From positions 1 to 37,992 of the forward strand of contig NZ_MLHL01000049.1 of the NCBI RefSeq assembly GCF_002000545.1: DNA of 37,992 nt, read 5' to 3'. The number at the start of each line of letters is the position of its first letter. Position 1 is the first letter of the stretch. Shown here one piece after another: positions 8,336 through 16,089 of the stretch. The stretch comes from Rodentibacter trehalosifermentans. Its GTDB lineage: Bacteria; Pseudomonadota; Gammaproteobacteria; Enterobacterales; Pasteurellaceae. The notes under the pieces are model-generated. The model did not search any database. It was not told the DNA's origin and was given only the letters and a program-made list of their open reading frames with translations. Made by a program: the position numbers and the translations under genes.

Positions 8336-10756
8336 CTATAAGCGTTCCACTTGAACTAAATTAGAATGTTGCGGATTGCCCTTAGCCAGTGGTGACGGAC
8401 GTTGGGTGGTCAGCACATTGATACAACCGGAGTGGTCGATACGATCTTTATCCGGGGCATACCAAGCCCCTTCACTCAATGCAATGACGCCGGGGATGAT
8501 GCGTGGTGTCACTTTGGCATGAATATGCACTTCACCGCGGTCATTAAAGATGCGGATCATATCACCGTTTTTAATTCCCCTTGGTTCGGCATCAATCGGG
8601 TTCATCCACACTTCTTGAGGATTGGCCGCTTTTAATACGTCCACATTGCCGTAGGTGGAATGAGTTCGGGCTTTATAATGGAAACCGCTAAGTTGCAATG
8701 GATATTTTTCCATCAGCGGATCGCCATAATGCTCGAAACTTTGTACGTGAATCGGTAGCGGATGAATAACTTCATCCTCTTCCAATTTCCACGTTTTAGC
8801 AATTTCTGCCAAGCGGGAGGAATAAATTTCAATTTTACCGGATGGTGTTTTGAGCGGATGGGCCTCAGGATCTTCACGGAATGCTTTATATGCTACAAAG
8901 AAACCATTCGGATCGACTTTCTTGAAAATACCTTGTTGTCTAAATTCCTCAAAGGTAGGAAGTTCAGGCAATTTTTCGCGAGATTGTGCATAAATATGGC
9001 GTAGCCATTCTTCTTGTGTGCGACCTTCAGTGAATTTTTCTTTTACGCCCATTTTCTCAGCTAAATCACTCAACATATCGTAAACATTGCGGCATTCAAA
9101 AGAAGGTTTAATCACTTGGTCGGCGAAAATCACGTAGTTCATATTCGCCACGAAAGCATCTAGCGCAAAATCCATTTGCTCTGAAGCCGTGCAATCAGGC
9201 AATAAAATGTCACTGTATTTGGCTGTCGAGGTCATATGATTATCAATGGTAATGATCATTTCACATTGAGAATCATCTTGTAAAATATCGTGCGTACGGT
9301 TGATTTGTGAATGTTGATTAATCAAACAATTACTGGCGTAATTCCAAATCACTTTAATGGGGGCGGAAAGTTTATCCACGCCTTGAATACCATCGGAAAG
9401 TGCGGTCATTTCCGGCCCACGAATAATGGTATCCGTCCAGAGGAACATCGGAATACTGGCTTTAACCGGATTTTCTAAGGTTGGCATCCGCACAAAAGGA
9501 ATGCTGTATGCGCTTTCTCGTGCGCCCGTATTACCGCCATGAATCCCTACATTGCCTGTTAAAATAGGTAGCATCGCAATGGCACGGGAAATGAGTTCTC
9601 CATTACTCCGGCGTTGAGGCCCCCAACCTTGTGAAATAAACGCCGGTTTCGTGCCGGCGATTTCACGGGCTAATTTTATAATACGATCTGCCGGAATTCC
9701 GGTAATTTGGGCCGCCCATTCCGGTGTTTTTGCTATGCCGTCATCGCCTTGTCCTAAAATGTGGGCTTTGTAATGACCGTTTTTCGGTGCATCAGCCGGC
9801 AAAGTTTTTTCATCATAACCGATACAGTATTTATCAAGGAAAGATTGATCAACCAAATCTTCGGTAATCATCACATAAGCTAATGCGGAAACTAATGCGG
9901 CGTCGGTGCCGGGACGAATAGGTATCCATTCATCTTCACGACCTGCTCCTGTGTCGTTATAGCGTGGGTCGATAATGATCATTTTGGCATTAGAGCGGGC
10001 TTTGGCTTGTTCTATGCAATAAGTTAAACCGCCACCACTCATTCGAGTTTCAGCAGGGTTATTACCAAATAGTACGATGAGTTTGGTATTTTCAATATCA
10101 GCCATTCCATTTCCGAGTGTCCATCCGCCTCCATAGGTATAATCCAACCCTACGGCAATTTGTGCTGTGCTGTAATCACCGTAATGATTTAAATAGCCAC
10201 CGATACAGTTCATAAAACGCGCAATCATCGTTGAAGCAGGAGGCCAAGATTTTGTCATTGTGCCACCCAATGTGCCTGTGCCGTAGTTCAAATAAATAGA
10301 TTCATTACCGTATTTTGCAATGTTGCGTTTTAATGCCTCGGCAATTTCTGTTAAGGCTTCATCCCAGCTAATACGTTTGAATTTCCCTTCACCACGTTTA
10401 CCTACGCGTTTCATTGGGTATTTCAATCGATCCGGATTATAGATACGGCGACGCATAGATCGACCACGCAAACAAGCCCGAACCTGATGATCTACATTAT
10501 AGGTTTCTGTGCCTGTATTATCGGTTTCTACATAAGTGATGCGATTATCCTTAACGTGCATACGAAGAGGACAGCGACTTCCGCAATTGACAGTACAGGC
10601 ACTCCAAATAATTTTTTCTTCGCTATTCTCAGGAAGTGTTGGCGTTTCTGCAGCAACCGCATTGAAAGGTAAAGTAAGGTCGGAAACCGCAAGAGCTGCA
10701 CCTACCGAGGATGCTTTAAGAAAATTTCGACGATTGATTTGATCAATATTACTCAT
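8336..10756 (-). CDS. dmsA: Anaerobic DMSO reductase catalytic subunit DmsA
   Basis: DmsA is the molybdenum bis-MGD subunit that reduces dimethyl sulphoxide and N-oxides as terminal acceptors. The 806-residue product begins with a twin-arginine signal peptide (RRNFLK at residues 9-14, hydrophobic region to about AVAA-35), so it is exported folded by Tat. C54, C58, C62 and C95 form the FS0 cluster site, and S196 in YGDYSTAQI is the expected serine ligand of molybdenum. Further family motifs include LFGNNPAETRMSGGG, IDPRYNDTG and the C-terminal molybdopterin-binding segment with STYGNVDVLK. Length is close to E. coli DmsA (814). It leads the dmsABCD-napF operon, with a GGGGGA ribosome site and a CRP/FNR-type site upstream. 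Confidence 0.97.
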   Translation of the reverse strand: MSNIDQINRRNFLKASSVGAALAVSDLTLPFNAVAAETPTLPENSEEKIIWSACTVNCGSRCPLRMHVKDNRITYVETDNTGTETYNVDHQVRACLRGRSMRRRIYNPDRLKYPMKRVGKRGEGKFKRISWDEALTEIAEALKRNIAKYGNESIYLNYGTGTLGGTMTKSWPPASTMIARFMNCIGGYLNHYGDYSTAQIAVGLDYTYGGGWTLGNGMADIENTKLIVLFGNNPAETRMSGGGLTYCIEQAKARSNAKMIIIDPRYNDTGAGREDEWIPIRPGTDAALVSALAYVMITEDLVDQSFLDKYCIGYDEKTLPADAPKNGHYKAHILGQGDDGIAKTPEWAAQITGIPADRIIKLAREIAGTKPAFISQGWGPQRRSNGELISRAIAMLPILTGNVGIHGGNTGARESAYSIPFVRMPTLENPVKASIPMFLWTDTIIRGPEMTALSDGIQGVDKLSAPIKVIWNYASNCLINQHSQINRTHDILQDDSQCEMIITIDNHMTSTAKYSDILLPDCTASEQMDFALDAFVANMNYVIFADQVIKPSFECRNVYDMLSDLAEKMGVKEKFTEGRTQEEWLRHIYAQSREKLPELPTFEEFRQQGIFKKVDPNGFFVAYKAFREDPEAHPLKTPSGKIEIYSSRLAEIAKTWKLEEDEVIHPLPIHVQSFEHYGDPLMEKYPLQLSGFHYKARTHSTYGNVDVLKAANPQEVWMNPIDAEPRGIKNGDMIRIFNDRGEVHIHAKVTPRIIPGVIALSEGAWYAPDKDRIDHSGCINVLTTQRPSPLAKGNPQHSNLVQVERL

Positions 10757-10846
10757 AATGTTGTTCCCCCATATATTTTGTTCACCATGGTCAGGTTGAG
10801 TAATTATTAAACTAGCATCATTAAATCATTTAAAGAAAGGAGAAAA

Positions 10847-10862
10847 TTTGAGACAGATCACA
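10847..10862 (-). promoter_or_regulatory. CRP/FNR-type site upstream of dmsA
   Basis: TTTGA-GACAGA-TCACA matches the CRP consensus TGTGA-N6-TCACA at 9 of 10 positions. The inner 14 bases (10848-10861) match the FNR box TTGAT-N4-ATCAA at 8 of 10. A -10-like TTTAAT lies on the minus strand at 10825-10820, predicting a start near 10813. The site centre would then be at about -41.5, the class II activator position. Anaerobic control by FNR is established for E. coli dmsA. Which regulator binds here is inference. Confidence 0.5.
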
Positions 10863-11007
10863 TAAATAAAAATAGAAGAATAAAATTTGAGTTAAAGATG
10901 ATTAGAATCAAACTGAAATAATGAGAAGTATTAGTAACAATAATAAATTTTCTAATTTAATCAGAGGAAAATAGTAGAATAAAATACGATAGAAAAGGCT
11001 ACAACAA

Positions 11008-11047
11008 AAAGTGTGGTCAAAAAACGCAGATAATTTGACCGCACTTT
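11008..11047 (-). terminator. Terminator-like hairpin made of a uptake-signal pair
   Basis: An imperfect uptake signal (11008-11021, AAAGTGTGGTCAAA) and an exact inverted copy (11034-11047) can pair over 14 bases with one G-T, around a 12-base loop. It lies 127 bases beyond the stop of the DJ-1/PfpI gene in the otherwise gene-free stretch between 10757 and 11173. Inverted uptake-signal pairs commonly act as terminators in Pasteurellaceae. Apart from the dmsA promoter region I see nothing else in this gap. Confidence 0.5.
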
Positions 11048-11173
11048 AGGATTTATCCTCGAAAAGGAATCCTCATTCTATATATATTTTACTTTTGTAT
11101 AGCAAGTATGTTTTTACAACTCTGTCTTCACTCCCTCCTCTATGAAAGAAGGGAGCAAAGAGATAAAGGTTAA

Positions 11174-11854
11174 TTAACTTTTCAGCACCTTCACTATTTC
11201 CACACCCACTTTGTGTGCAGAAGCCGGGTTTTGACCGGTCACTAAACGTCCGTCTACATAGACATTTTCAGACCAGTTTGGAGCCTCGTGGTGGATTGCA
11301 CCGTGTTCGATTAACGCACTTTCAAGCAAGTAAGGCACAATTGCCGTGCCACCCACTTCCTCTTCTTCCTTATTGGTGAAGGCGGCGACATTTTTGCCTT
11401 TTACCAAGTATTCGCCATTGCTTAATTTTGCATCCACTAGTGCCGCCGGACCGTGGCAAACCGCAGAAACCACACCGTTGTTTTCATACACTTCACGGAT
11501 TAAACGTTGAGCATCAAGGTTTTCACGGTAATCCCACATGGTGCCGTGACCACCGGCGAAGAAAATGGCTGAATAATCTGCACCATTTAATTCTGCGACG
11601 CTTGGTGTGTTGGCAAGGCGCTTTTCTAAGTCTGTTTCTTCCCAGAAGTATTTGTTCACAGGATCAGTGAAATCAAGGCTGTCTTTATCAATTGGTGCCT
11701 GACCACCTTTGATGGAAGCGATCACCGTTTTAAAACCTGCCTCTTCCATCACTTTTAATGGATGGGTTAATTCGCTTAACCAGAAACCTGTCGGGATACC
11801 GGTATTGCCTTTTTCAGTGGTACTGGTGACCACACATAAGATTGGTTTTGTCAT
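11174..11854 (-). CDS. DJ-1/PfpI superfamily protein (HchA-like, class I glutamine amidotransferase fold)
   Basis: A 226-residue cytoplasmic protein with the DJ-1/PfpI fold. The nucleophile elbow is AVCHGPAAL with C133 and H134, and an acidic residue expected to interact with the cysteine is E28 in WLSELTHP. The GGHGTMWD segment (101-108) is typical of the HchA/Hsp31-like and yeast Hsp31 glyoxalase III branch, which converts methylglyoxal to lactate or acts as a chaperone. It lacks the N-terminal cap of E. coli HchA (283 residues). It is cotranscribed with the upstream small YciI-like gene (29-base gap) and divergent from an XRE regulator. A role in electrophile or stress response is likely; the exact substrate is unknown. 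Confidence 0.8.
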   Translation of the reverse strand: MTKPILCVVTSTTEKGNTGIPTGFWLSELTHPLKVMEEAGFKTVIASIKGGQAPIDKDSLDFTDPVNKYFWEETDLEKRLANTPSVAELNGADYSAIFFAGGHGTMWDYRENLDAQRLIREVYENNGVVSAVCHGPAALVDAKLSNGEYLVKGKNVAAFTNKEEEEVGGTAIVPYLLESALIEHGAIHHEAPNWSENVYVDGRLVTGQNPASAHKVGVEIVKVLKS

Positions 11855-11883
11855 TTTACTTTCCTCAATGTTTGAGTTTTCAA

Positions 11884-12186
11884 TTAGGCTTTGTGTTCGT
11901 CTTTAAAAAGTTGTTCAACAAAAAGATAGTTGCTGAATGGGATATATTGGAAATCAATTAGCCCTGCTTTACATAATGGGAAGTCATCGCAAATTTCTTT
12001 GGCTTTTTCCACGCTTTCTGCTTCCACAATCACCACCACGCCCGGGTGATCCTGACGCATATAAATCTCACGAATGATGTCAGATTTAAGCAATGCCCAA
12101 CCGTGTTTGATTTCATTTAACAAATGTGGGGCATAATCTGCCGGGGTAACACCTTCACGTGGTACGTCTAAAACTAAAATACGCAT
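11884..12186 (-). CDS. Small YciI-like/dimeric alpha-beta barrel protein of unknown function
   Basis: A 100-residue protein of the form MRILVLDVPREGVTPADYAPHLLNEIKHGWALLKSDIIREIYMRQDHPGVVVIVEAESVEKAKEICDDFPL. It has the beta-alpha-beta-beta-alpha-beta pattern of dimeric ferredoxin-like barrels (YciI, muconolactone isomerase, antibiotic-biosynthesis monooxygenase relatives). The segment GVVVIVEAESVEKAKEICDDFPLCKAGLIDFQYIPF fits the second half of such a domain. A stop-separated 29-base gap leads to the DJ-1/PfpI gene, so the two probably act in one process. The start follows AAGGAG at good spacing. Specific activity cannot be assigned. Confidence 0.7.
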   Translation of the reverse strand: MRILVLDVPREGVTPADYAPHLLNEIKHGWALLKSDIIREIYMRQDHPGVVVIVEAESVEKAKEICDDFPLCKAGLIDFQYIPFSNYLFVEQLFKDEHKA

Positions 12187-12227
12187 TTTTTACTCCTTAA
12201 TACATTTATTGAAAAATTTTATATATA

Positions 12228-12309
12228 TTTTTAATAGATGAAATATTATAGCGAAAAAATTTTATATTTTTAATAGATGATAATTTTCAAAATAAGTTTT
12301 AATTGGTGA
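12228..12309. promoter_or_regulatory. Three operator-like direct repeats in a divergent promoter region
   Basis: TTTTTAATAGATGA occurs identically at 12228-12241 and 12267-12280. A degenerate third copy, GTTTTAATTGGTGA, lies at 12296-12309. The flanks are also similar (GAAAAATTTTATAT before each of the first two). The spacings are 39 and 29 bases. The block lies between the divergent XRE regulator and the YciI-like/DJ-1 operon, so it is a good candidate for the regulator's operator. The AT-rich flanks probably hold the promoters. Confidence 0.5.
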
Positions 12310-12376
12310 AATTCAGTTGTCCGCCGATTTGCTTGACAATTCATTAAATGAAATTTTTAAGCAAAAAGAGACAATA

Positions 12377-12742
12377 ATGGCTCAATTAACTCCTTCTAAA
12401 GCGGATCATCTGATTGGCAAACGCATTCAAATGCGACGTAAGGAAGTTGGCTTAACCGCCGATCAACTTTCCGAAAATATCGGGATCTCGCAACAACAAT
12501 TGCTTCGTTATGAACGTGGCGATAATAAAATTAATATCAGCCATTTAATGCTCATTGCTCAAGCCTTAGATACGCCGTTAAATTGGTTTTTCTTGGATTG
12601 TTGCAGCAAAGCCACCCTCACCAACGATGAACTGAAAGCCCGTTACGACTATCACTGGGAACAGTTCGATCACCAACAACGTCAAGCCGTGGTGAATTTT
12701 CTTGATTTGATGAGTGCCAGCTATCAAAAACAACAAAAATAA
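12377..12742 (+). CDS. XRE/Cro-CI family transcriptional regulator
   Basis: A 121-residue protein with a helix-turn-helix at about residues 14-68. The recognition unit is LTADQLSENIGISQQQLLRYERG (27-49), followed by the usual helix ISHLMLIAQALDTPLNWFF. A C-terminal tail of about 45 residues (YDYHWEQFDHQQRQAVVNFLDLMSAS) is probably a dimerisation helix. I chose the ATG at 12377; an upstream in-frame ATG at 12317 adds 20 residues with no resemblance to the domain. Divergent orientation to the small YciI-like/DJ-1 operon, with repeated motifs between them, suggests it controls that operon and itself. The ligand is unknown. Confidence 0.85.
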   Translation: MAQLTPSKADHLIGKRIQMRRKEVGLTADQLSENIGISQQQLLRYERGDNKINISHLMLIAQALDTPLNWFFLDCCSKATLTNDELKARYDYHWEQFDHQQRQAVVNFLDLMSASYQKQQK

Positions 12743-13093
12743 TCCCCAAAGAGCGGTCATTTTTTCCAATTTTTTTGCAACGCCTCGTTGTTTTGATGTG
12801 GCGTATTATACGCCATAGATTGGGTTTGATTAGTAGGGGAATGATAAAATCAGTTTTAGGTAAAAGCTAAAAATTGTAGGGTGCGTGAATGATTTATCAG
12901 TTATGCACGTATTGATATTTTGGCGCAGTAAAACTGCGTTTTTCTCCCTACGCTTTGACGGAATCCCTAGGGTAACAAGTTACCTTAGGTTAAGTATAAA
13001 CTATCCCCTTTGGGATTGATTAGTTTGCTCCCCAAAGGGGAACGCTTATGGCTGGTCGAGGGGGGATTACTCTCTGCTGTTCTCGGTTCTCGG
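12743..13093. repeat. Gene-free, hairpin-rich intergenic stretch (possible decayed repeat element)
   Basis: No gene is visible. The stretch holds several inverted repeats. One is a perfect 17-base palindrome, TGGCGTAT-T-ATACGCCA (12799-12815). The outermost arms are GTAGGG at about 12876 and CCCTAC at about 12946. Further structures are an imperfect GTGC...GCAC arm pair, CCTAGGGTAAC/GTTACCTTAGG, and CCCCTTTGGG paired with CCCAAAGGGG. Such a density suggests an old interspersed palindromic element between the convergent XRE gene and qseC. Confidence 0.45.
12924..12943 (+). terminator. Intrinsic terminator
   Basis: CGCAGT-AAA-ACTGCG (12924-12938) is a perfect 6-base-pair stem with a 3-base loop, followed directly by TTTTT. 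It faces plus-strand transcription leaving the XRE gene, 180 bases upstream. Confidence 0.65.
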
Positions 13094-14455
13094 CTAATGG
13101 TAAGCCAACACCACCTCCACCAATAATCCACTCTCAAATTTCCCACTCTCTTTCAATGCTATTGTGCCACCGTAGTGTTTGGCGATTTCGCTGGCGATAG
13201 CTAAGCCTAAGCCTGAGCCTTGTTGGCTAGAGCCTAAAATACGGTAGAACGGATCGAGGACTCGTTGGCGTTCTTCCTCGGGTATGCCGTTGCCGTTGTC
13301 TTCTACTTGTAGAAGGATGCCGTTTTCAAGCGGTTCAACCCTCAGGTCTATTTGGCTTCCGTTTGGGGTGTAGCGAATCGCGTTGTCGGTAAGGGTTTTG
13401 ATGAGCAGGTAGAGATCCGTTTCGTTGCCGTAAAATTTGACCGCTTGTTCGCCGTCCACGCCTAAATCTTGCTGTTTTTCTAAGGCGAGGGGAAGTAAAT
13501 CTCTAATAACTTGGCGGAAAATGGCTTGTACGTCTAATTCCGTGTAAGGTTTTTCCCCTTGATTTTGTAGGCGTGCGAGAGAAAGTAGTTGCTCTAACAA
13601 ATGGCGGCTGCGTTGAATGCCTTGTTTAAGCGTAGCAATTTGCGTTTGGGTTTCCGCCGGTAAGTTTTGGGTGGCAAGCTGTTCCACTTGCAAGGAAAGG
13701 GCGGTCATCGGGCTGCGCAATTCGTGGGAAGCATCGGCAATAAAACGTTTTTGTTGCTGAATAAAGCCGTTGGTGCGTTCCAGCAAGCGGTTGATTTCTA
13801 CCACAAATCCACGAATTTCACCGGGGATTTTATCGGTTGGAAGCGGTTGTAAATTCTGCTCGTGGCGGCGTTCCACCTTTTTCGAGAGCCGTTGCACCGG
13901 CTTCATTGCCATCCGCACAATCACGATGGTGAGTAAAATTACCAATGGTAAAAGTACCAAGAGTGGCAGCACGCTCGACCACGCATTGCGATACGCTAAA
14001 TCTTCACGGTAGTTGTTATCTTGAATGACGATAATCCGTCCCTCCGGTGTGTGGCGGACGTAAGTGCGGTACATTTTGGGCGAGTTTTTGTTATGCCGTT
14101 TCGGCAACATTTCCCGTGGCATATTTTCTGCCAACATTTTGCGATATTTTTTGCCCTCCTTTTTCAGATTGTGAAAACCGTCCGGCATTTGATCGGGGAA
14201 ATCATTGGTAGGATCATTCGGGCGATGACGGTCAAAATAAACCCGCACATGTCCGTCTAACATTTCGGGCGGCAAAAGAGCGGTCGGATTTTCCGATAAA
14301 TTAACCGAGCCTGAAAAGCGTTCCAGCATTTCATCTTGCAGTTTATTGGTTTCCCGAAACGTGTTGTAAAACGCTACGCCCCCCGCACTTGCTGCCGCCA
14401 GAGTGAATAGCACGATAAACGCCAGCGTTAAACGCAGTTGTAAAGAATGTTTCAT
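13094..14455 (-). CDS. qseC: QseC-type sensor histidine kinase
   Basis: A 453-residue inner-membrane kinase. TM1 lies at about residues 8-30, the periplasmic domain at 31-160, TM2 at 161-183, then HAMP, with the H-box at RFIADASHELRSP (phosphorylated H244). The ATP-binding boxes are TDNAIRYTPNG, DNGNGIPEEERQRVLDPFYR and GSGLGLAI. The periplasmic domain has YRED at 149-152. This aligns with the acidic Y-R-[ED]-D motif that I recall as linked to ferrous iron sensing in Aggregatibacter/Haemophilus QseC (FirS). It phosphorylates the adjacent QseB, 9 bases upstream. The periplasmic part is rich in Met, His and acidic residues (72-135), compatible with a metal or cationic signal. Family certain, ligand inferred. 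Confidence 0.9.
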   Translation of the reverse strand: MKHSLQLRLTLAFIVLFTLAAASAGGVAFYNTFRETNKLQDEMLERFSGSVNLSENPTALLPPEMLDGHVRVYFDRHRPNDPTNDFPDQMPDGFHNLKKEGKKYRKMLAENMPREMLPKRHNKNSPKMYRTYVRHTPEGRIIVIQDNNYREDLAYRNAWSSVLPLLVLLPLVILLTIVIVRMAMKPVQRLSKKVERRHEQNLQPLPTDKIPGEIRGFVVEINRLLERTNGFIQQQKRFIADASHELRSPMTALSLQVEQLATQNLPAETQTQIATLKQGIQRSRHLLEQLLSLARLQNQGEKPYTELDVQAIFRQVIRDLLPLALEKQQDLGVDGEQAVKFYGNETDLYLLIKTLTDNAIRYTPNGSQIDLRVEPLENGILLQVEDNGNGIPEEERQRVLDPFYRILGSSQQGSGLGLAIASEIAKHYGGTIALKESGKFESGLLVEVVLAYH

Positions 14456-14464
14456 AATGTGCCC

Positions 14465-15127
14465 TTATTTTGCTACCAGCCAGCCTACGCCACGCACATT
14501 TTTAATATGCTCTTTACCGATTTTTTTCCGCAGGCTGTGAATGAGAAAATCAATGGCGTTGCTTTCCACTTCATCGCCCCAAGCGTAAATTTTATCTTCT
14601 AATTCGGCACGGGAATGAATAATCCCCGATCGGTTCATTAAGGCTTGTAAAATAGCAAATTCTTTATTGCTTAAAAGAATCGGTTCGGATTGATTTGCAA
14701 TGGAAACCTGATAATTGGTCGGATTTAAGGTTAATATTCCATTACTCAGTAGTGGCGTACTTTGTCCGTTTTGTCGGCGTAATACCGCACGGATGCGAGC
14801 CAAGAGTTCTGCAAGATCGAAAGGTTTAATAATATAATCGTCCGCCCCACCGTCTAAGCCGGCAAGGCGGCTGTCCAAATCATCACGGGCGGTGACGATA
14901 AGAACGGGCATATGATTTTTGTTTTGACGCAAATGGCGTAGCACCTGCAATCCGTCTTGTCCGGGTAACCCAAGATCCAACAATACCAAATCATAAGATT
15001 GGGCGGCGAGGGCTTGTTCTGCCGTATTGCCATTATTGACCCAATCCACGGCATAACGTGCGTTTTTCAAACCCTCTGAAACAACCTTTGCGATCATCTG
15101 ATCGTCTTCGACTAATAAAATTCGCAT
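14465..15127 (-). CDS. qseB: QseB-type response regulator (OmpR/PhoB family)
   Basis: A 220-residue transcription factor. The receiver domain (1-115) starts MRILLVEDDQMIAKV with acidic pocket E8/D9, phosphoacceptor D51 in LVLLDLGLPGQDG, switch T in VTARDD and K in DYIIKPFD. A C-terminal winged helix ends with DFLIHSLRKKIGKEHIKNVRGVGWLVAK. The sequence is of the QseB/PmrA group. The start is the ATG at 15127; the upstream in-frame extension runs into the uptake-signal hairpin and is not conserved in the family. It lies directly upstream of qseC. The PepSY gene lies 86 bases further upstream, beyond a hairpin. Confidence 0.93.
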   Translation of the reverse strand: MRILLVEDDQMIAKVVSEGLKNARYAVDWVNNGNTAEQALAAQSYDLVLLDLGLPGQDGLQVLRHLRQNKNHMPVLIVTARDDLDSRLAGLDGGADDYIIKPFDLAELLARIRAVLRRQNGQSTPLLSNGILTLNPTNYQVSIANQSEPILLSNKEFAILQALMNRSGIIHSRAELEDKIYAWGDEVESNAIDFLIHSLRKKIGKEHIKNVRGVGWLVAK

Positions 15128-15178
15128 AATCTTTTCACTAAAATAAGGCTCATCATACCGAAAATTTAGCAAAGGAAA

Positions 15179-15203
15179 ACCGCACTTCACGAAAAAGTGC
15201 GGT
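15179..15203 (-). terminator. Uptake-signal pair hairpin between the PepSY gene and qseB
   Basis: ACCGCACTT (15179-15187) and AAGTGCGGT (15195-15203) form a perfect 9-base-pair stem with a 7-base loop. On the minus strand it is followed by GGTTTTCCTTT, a weak U-tract. It could partly terminate transcripts from the PepSY promoter and so set the ratio of PepSY protein to two-component system. Confidence 0.55.
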
Positions 15204-15213
15204 CAATTTTCAA

Positions 15214-15846
15214 TTAATTTTTTTGAGTTGGGTGTTCGGCATGGAAACCGCCTCTATGCCCTTCTTCATAATGATATTTGCCTTTACCGTGTCTTTCTTT
15301 ATGATTACCTTTGTGCTTTGGCATATCCATAATCTGACCGTTTTCACCATTGACGACAATATCGAAACGTTGCCCATTGGCAAGGGTTTCAATTTTATAA
15401 AATCCTTGCCTGTCTCGGAATTTTAAATCGGCTTCCGCCACTTTACCGCCTGTTTTTTCTACAGCGATATTCATCGCTTGTTCAAAGGTAATTTTTGGTG
15501 CGTTTTGCTCGGCACGCACTTTCACCTTTTTTGGTGTTTTACTGGTCATGCCTAGAATTTCACCGTTGGCGGCATCTACATCTACTTTGTGGTGCTGATT
15601 ATTGGCAATCAAATCCACCTCAAAATAATCTTTGCCATATTTTGTGTGGTGAAATTCCACTTCTTTTACTTTGGCATCCGCCCCTATTTTATTTTGTGCG
15701 GCACTTAATGCTTGGCTTGCCGTAATTTGTGTTTTTGCCAAGGCTTCTTGCGTCTCAGGAGACATCGCTAGGGCTGTATTCATCACACTCAATGTCATCG
15801 CACCGGTCAATAAGGCGGCTAAGATAGTTTTGTTGATTTTTTTCAT
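15214..15846 (-). CDS. Exported PepSY-domain protein with histidine-rich tail
   Basis: A 210-residue protein with a clear signal peptide (MKKINKTILAALLTGAMTLSVMNTALA, cut near residue 27). Two PepSY modules follow. The first is ASQALSAAQNKIGADAKVKEVEFHH...YFEVDLIANNQHHKVDVDAANGEIL. The second is TFEQAMNIAVEKTGGKVAEADLKFRDRQGFYKIETLANGQRFDIVVNGENGQIM. The last 35 residues are strongly basic and contain seven histidines, suggesting metal binding in the periplasm. PepSY proteins often sit beside two-component systems. The well-known Aggregatibacter/Haemophilus qseBC locus has ygiW in this position, so this is a different partner, possibly modulating the kinase sensor domain. Its ribosome site (AAGGAG) is strong. 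Confidence 0.85.
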   Translation of the reverse strand: MKKINKTILAALLTGAMTLSVMNTALAMSPETQEALAKTQITASQALSAAQNKIGADAKVKEVEFHHTKYGKDYFEVDLIANNQHHKVDVDAANGEILGMTSKTPKKVKVRAEQNAPKITFEQAMNIAVEKTGGKVAEADLKFRDRQGFYKIETLANGQRFDIVVNGENGQIMDMPKHKGNHKERHGKGKYHYEEGHRGGFHAEHPTQKN

Positions 15847-15964
15847 TTTTTTCTCCTTGTACGAAGTTTGATATTAGGGTTCGCACCCCGTTTGCTTTCC
15901 GATGGCGTGCATTCTAAAGAGAAAAAATTAGGGGAAAATTAGGAAATAAAATTTCTATAAAAAA

Positions 15965-15980
15965 TGTTAAGGCTATCACA
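15965..15980 (+). promoter_or_regulatory. Putative CRP site upstream of the PTS permease gene
   Basis: TGTTA-AGGCTA-TCACA matches the CRP consensus at 9 of 10 positions. It lies 110 bases before the start codon of the sugar PTS gene. CRP control of PTS permeases is well established in enteric bacteria and Haemophilus. The gap 15847-16089 otherwise holds no gene. Confidence 0.55.
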
Positions 15981-16089
15981 AAATCAAATTTCTTCCGTTG
16001 ATTGCTGGATTATTTAACCATAGAGTGTCGATGAAAGAACGTATCCGTTTTATACCGGAAATGACAAACTTTAACTCAGAGAGGTAACT

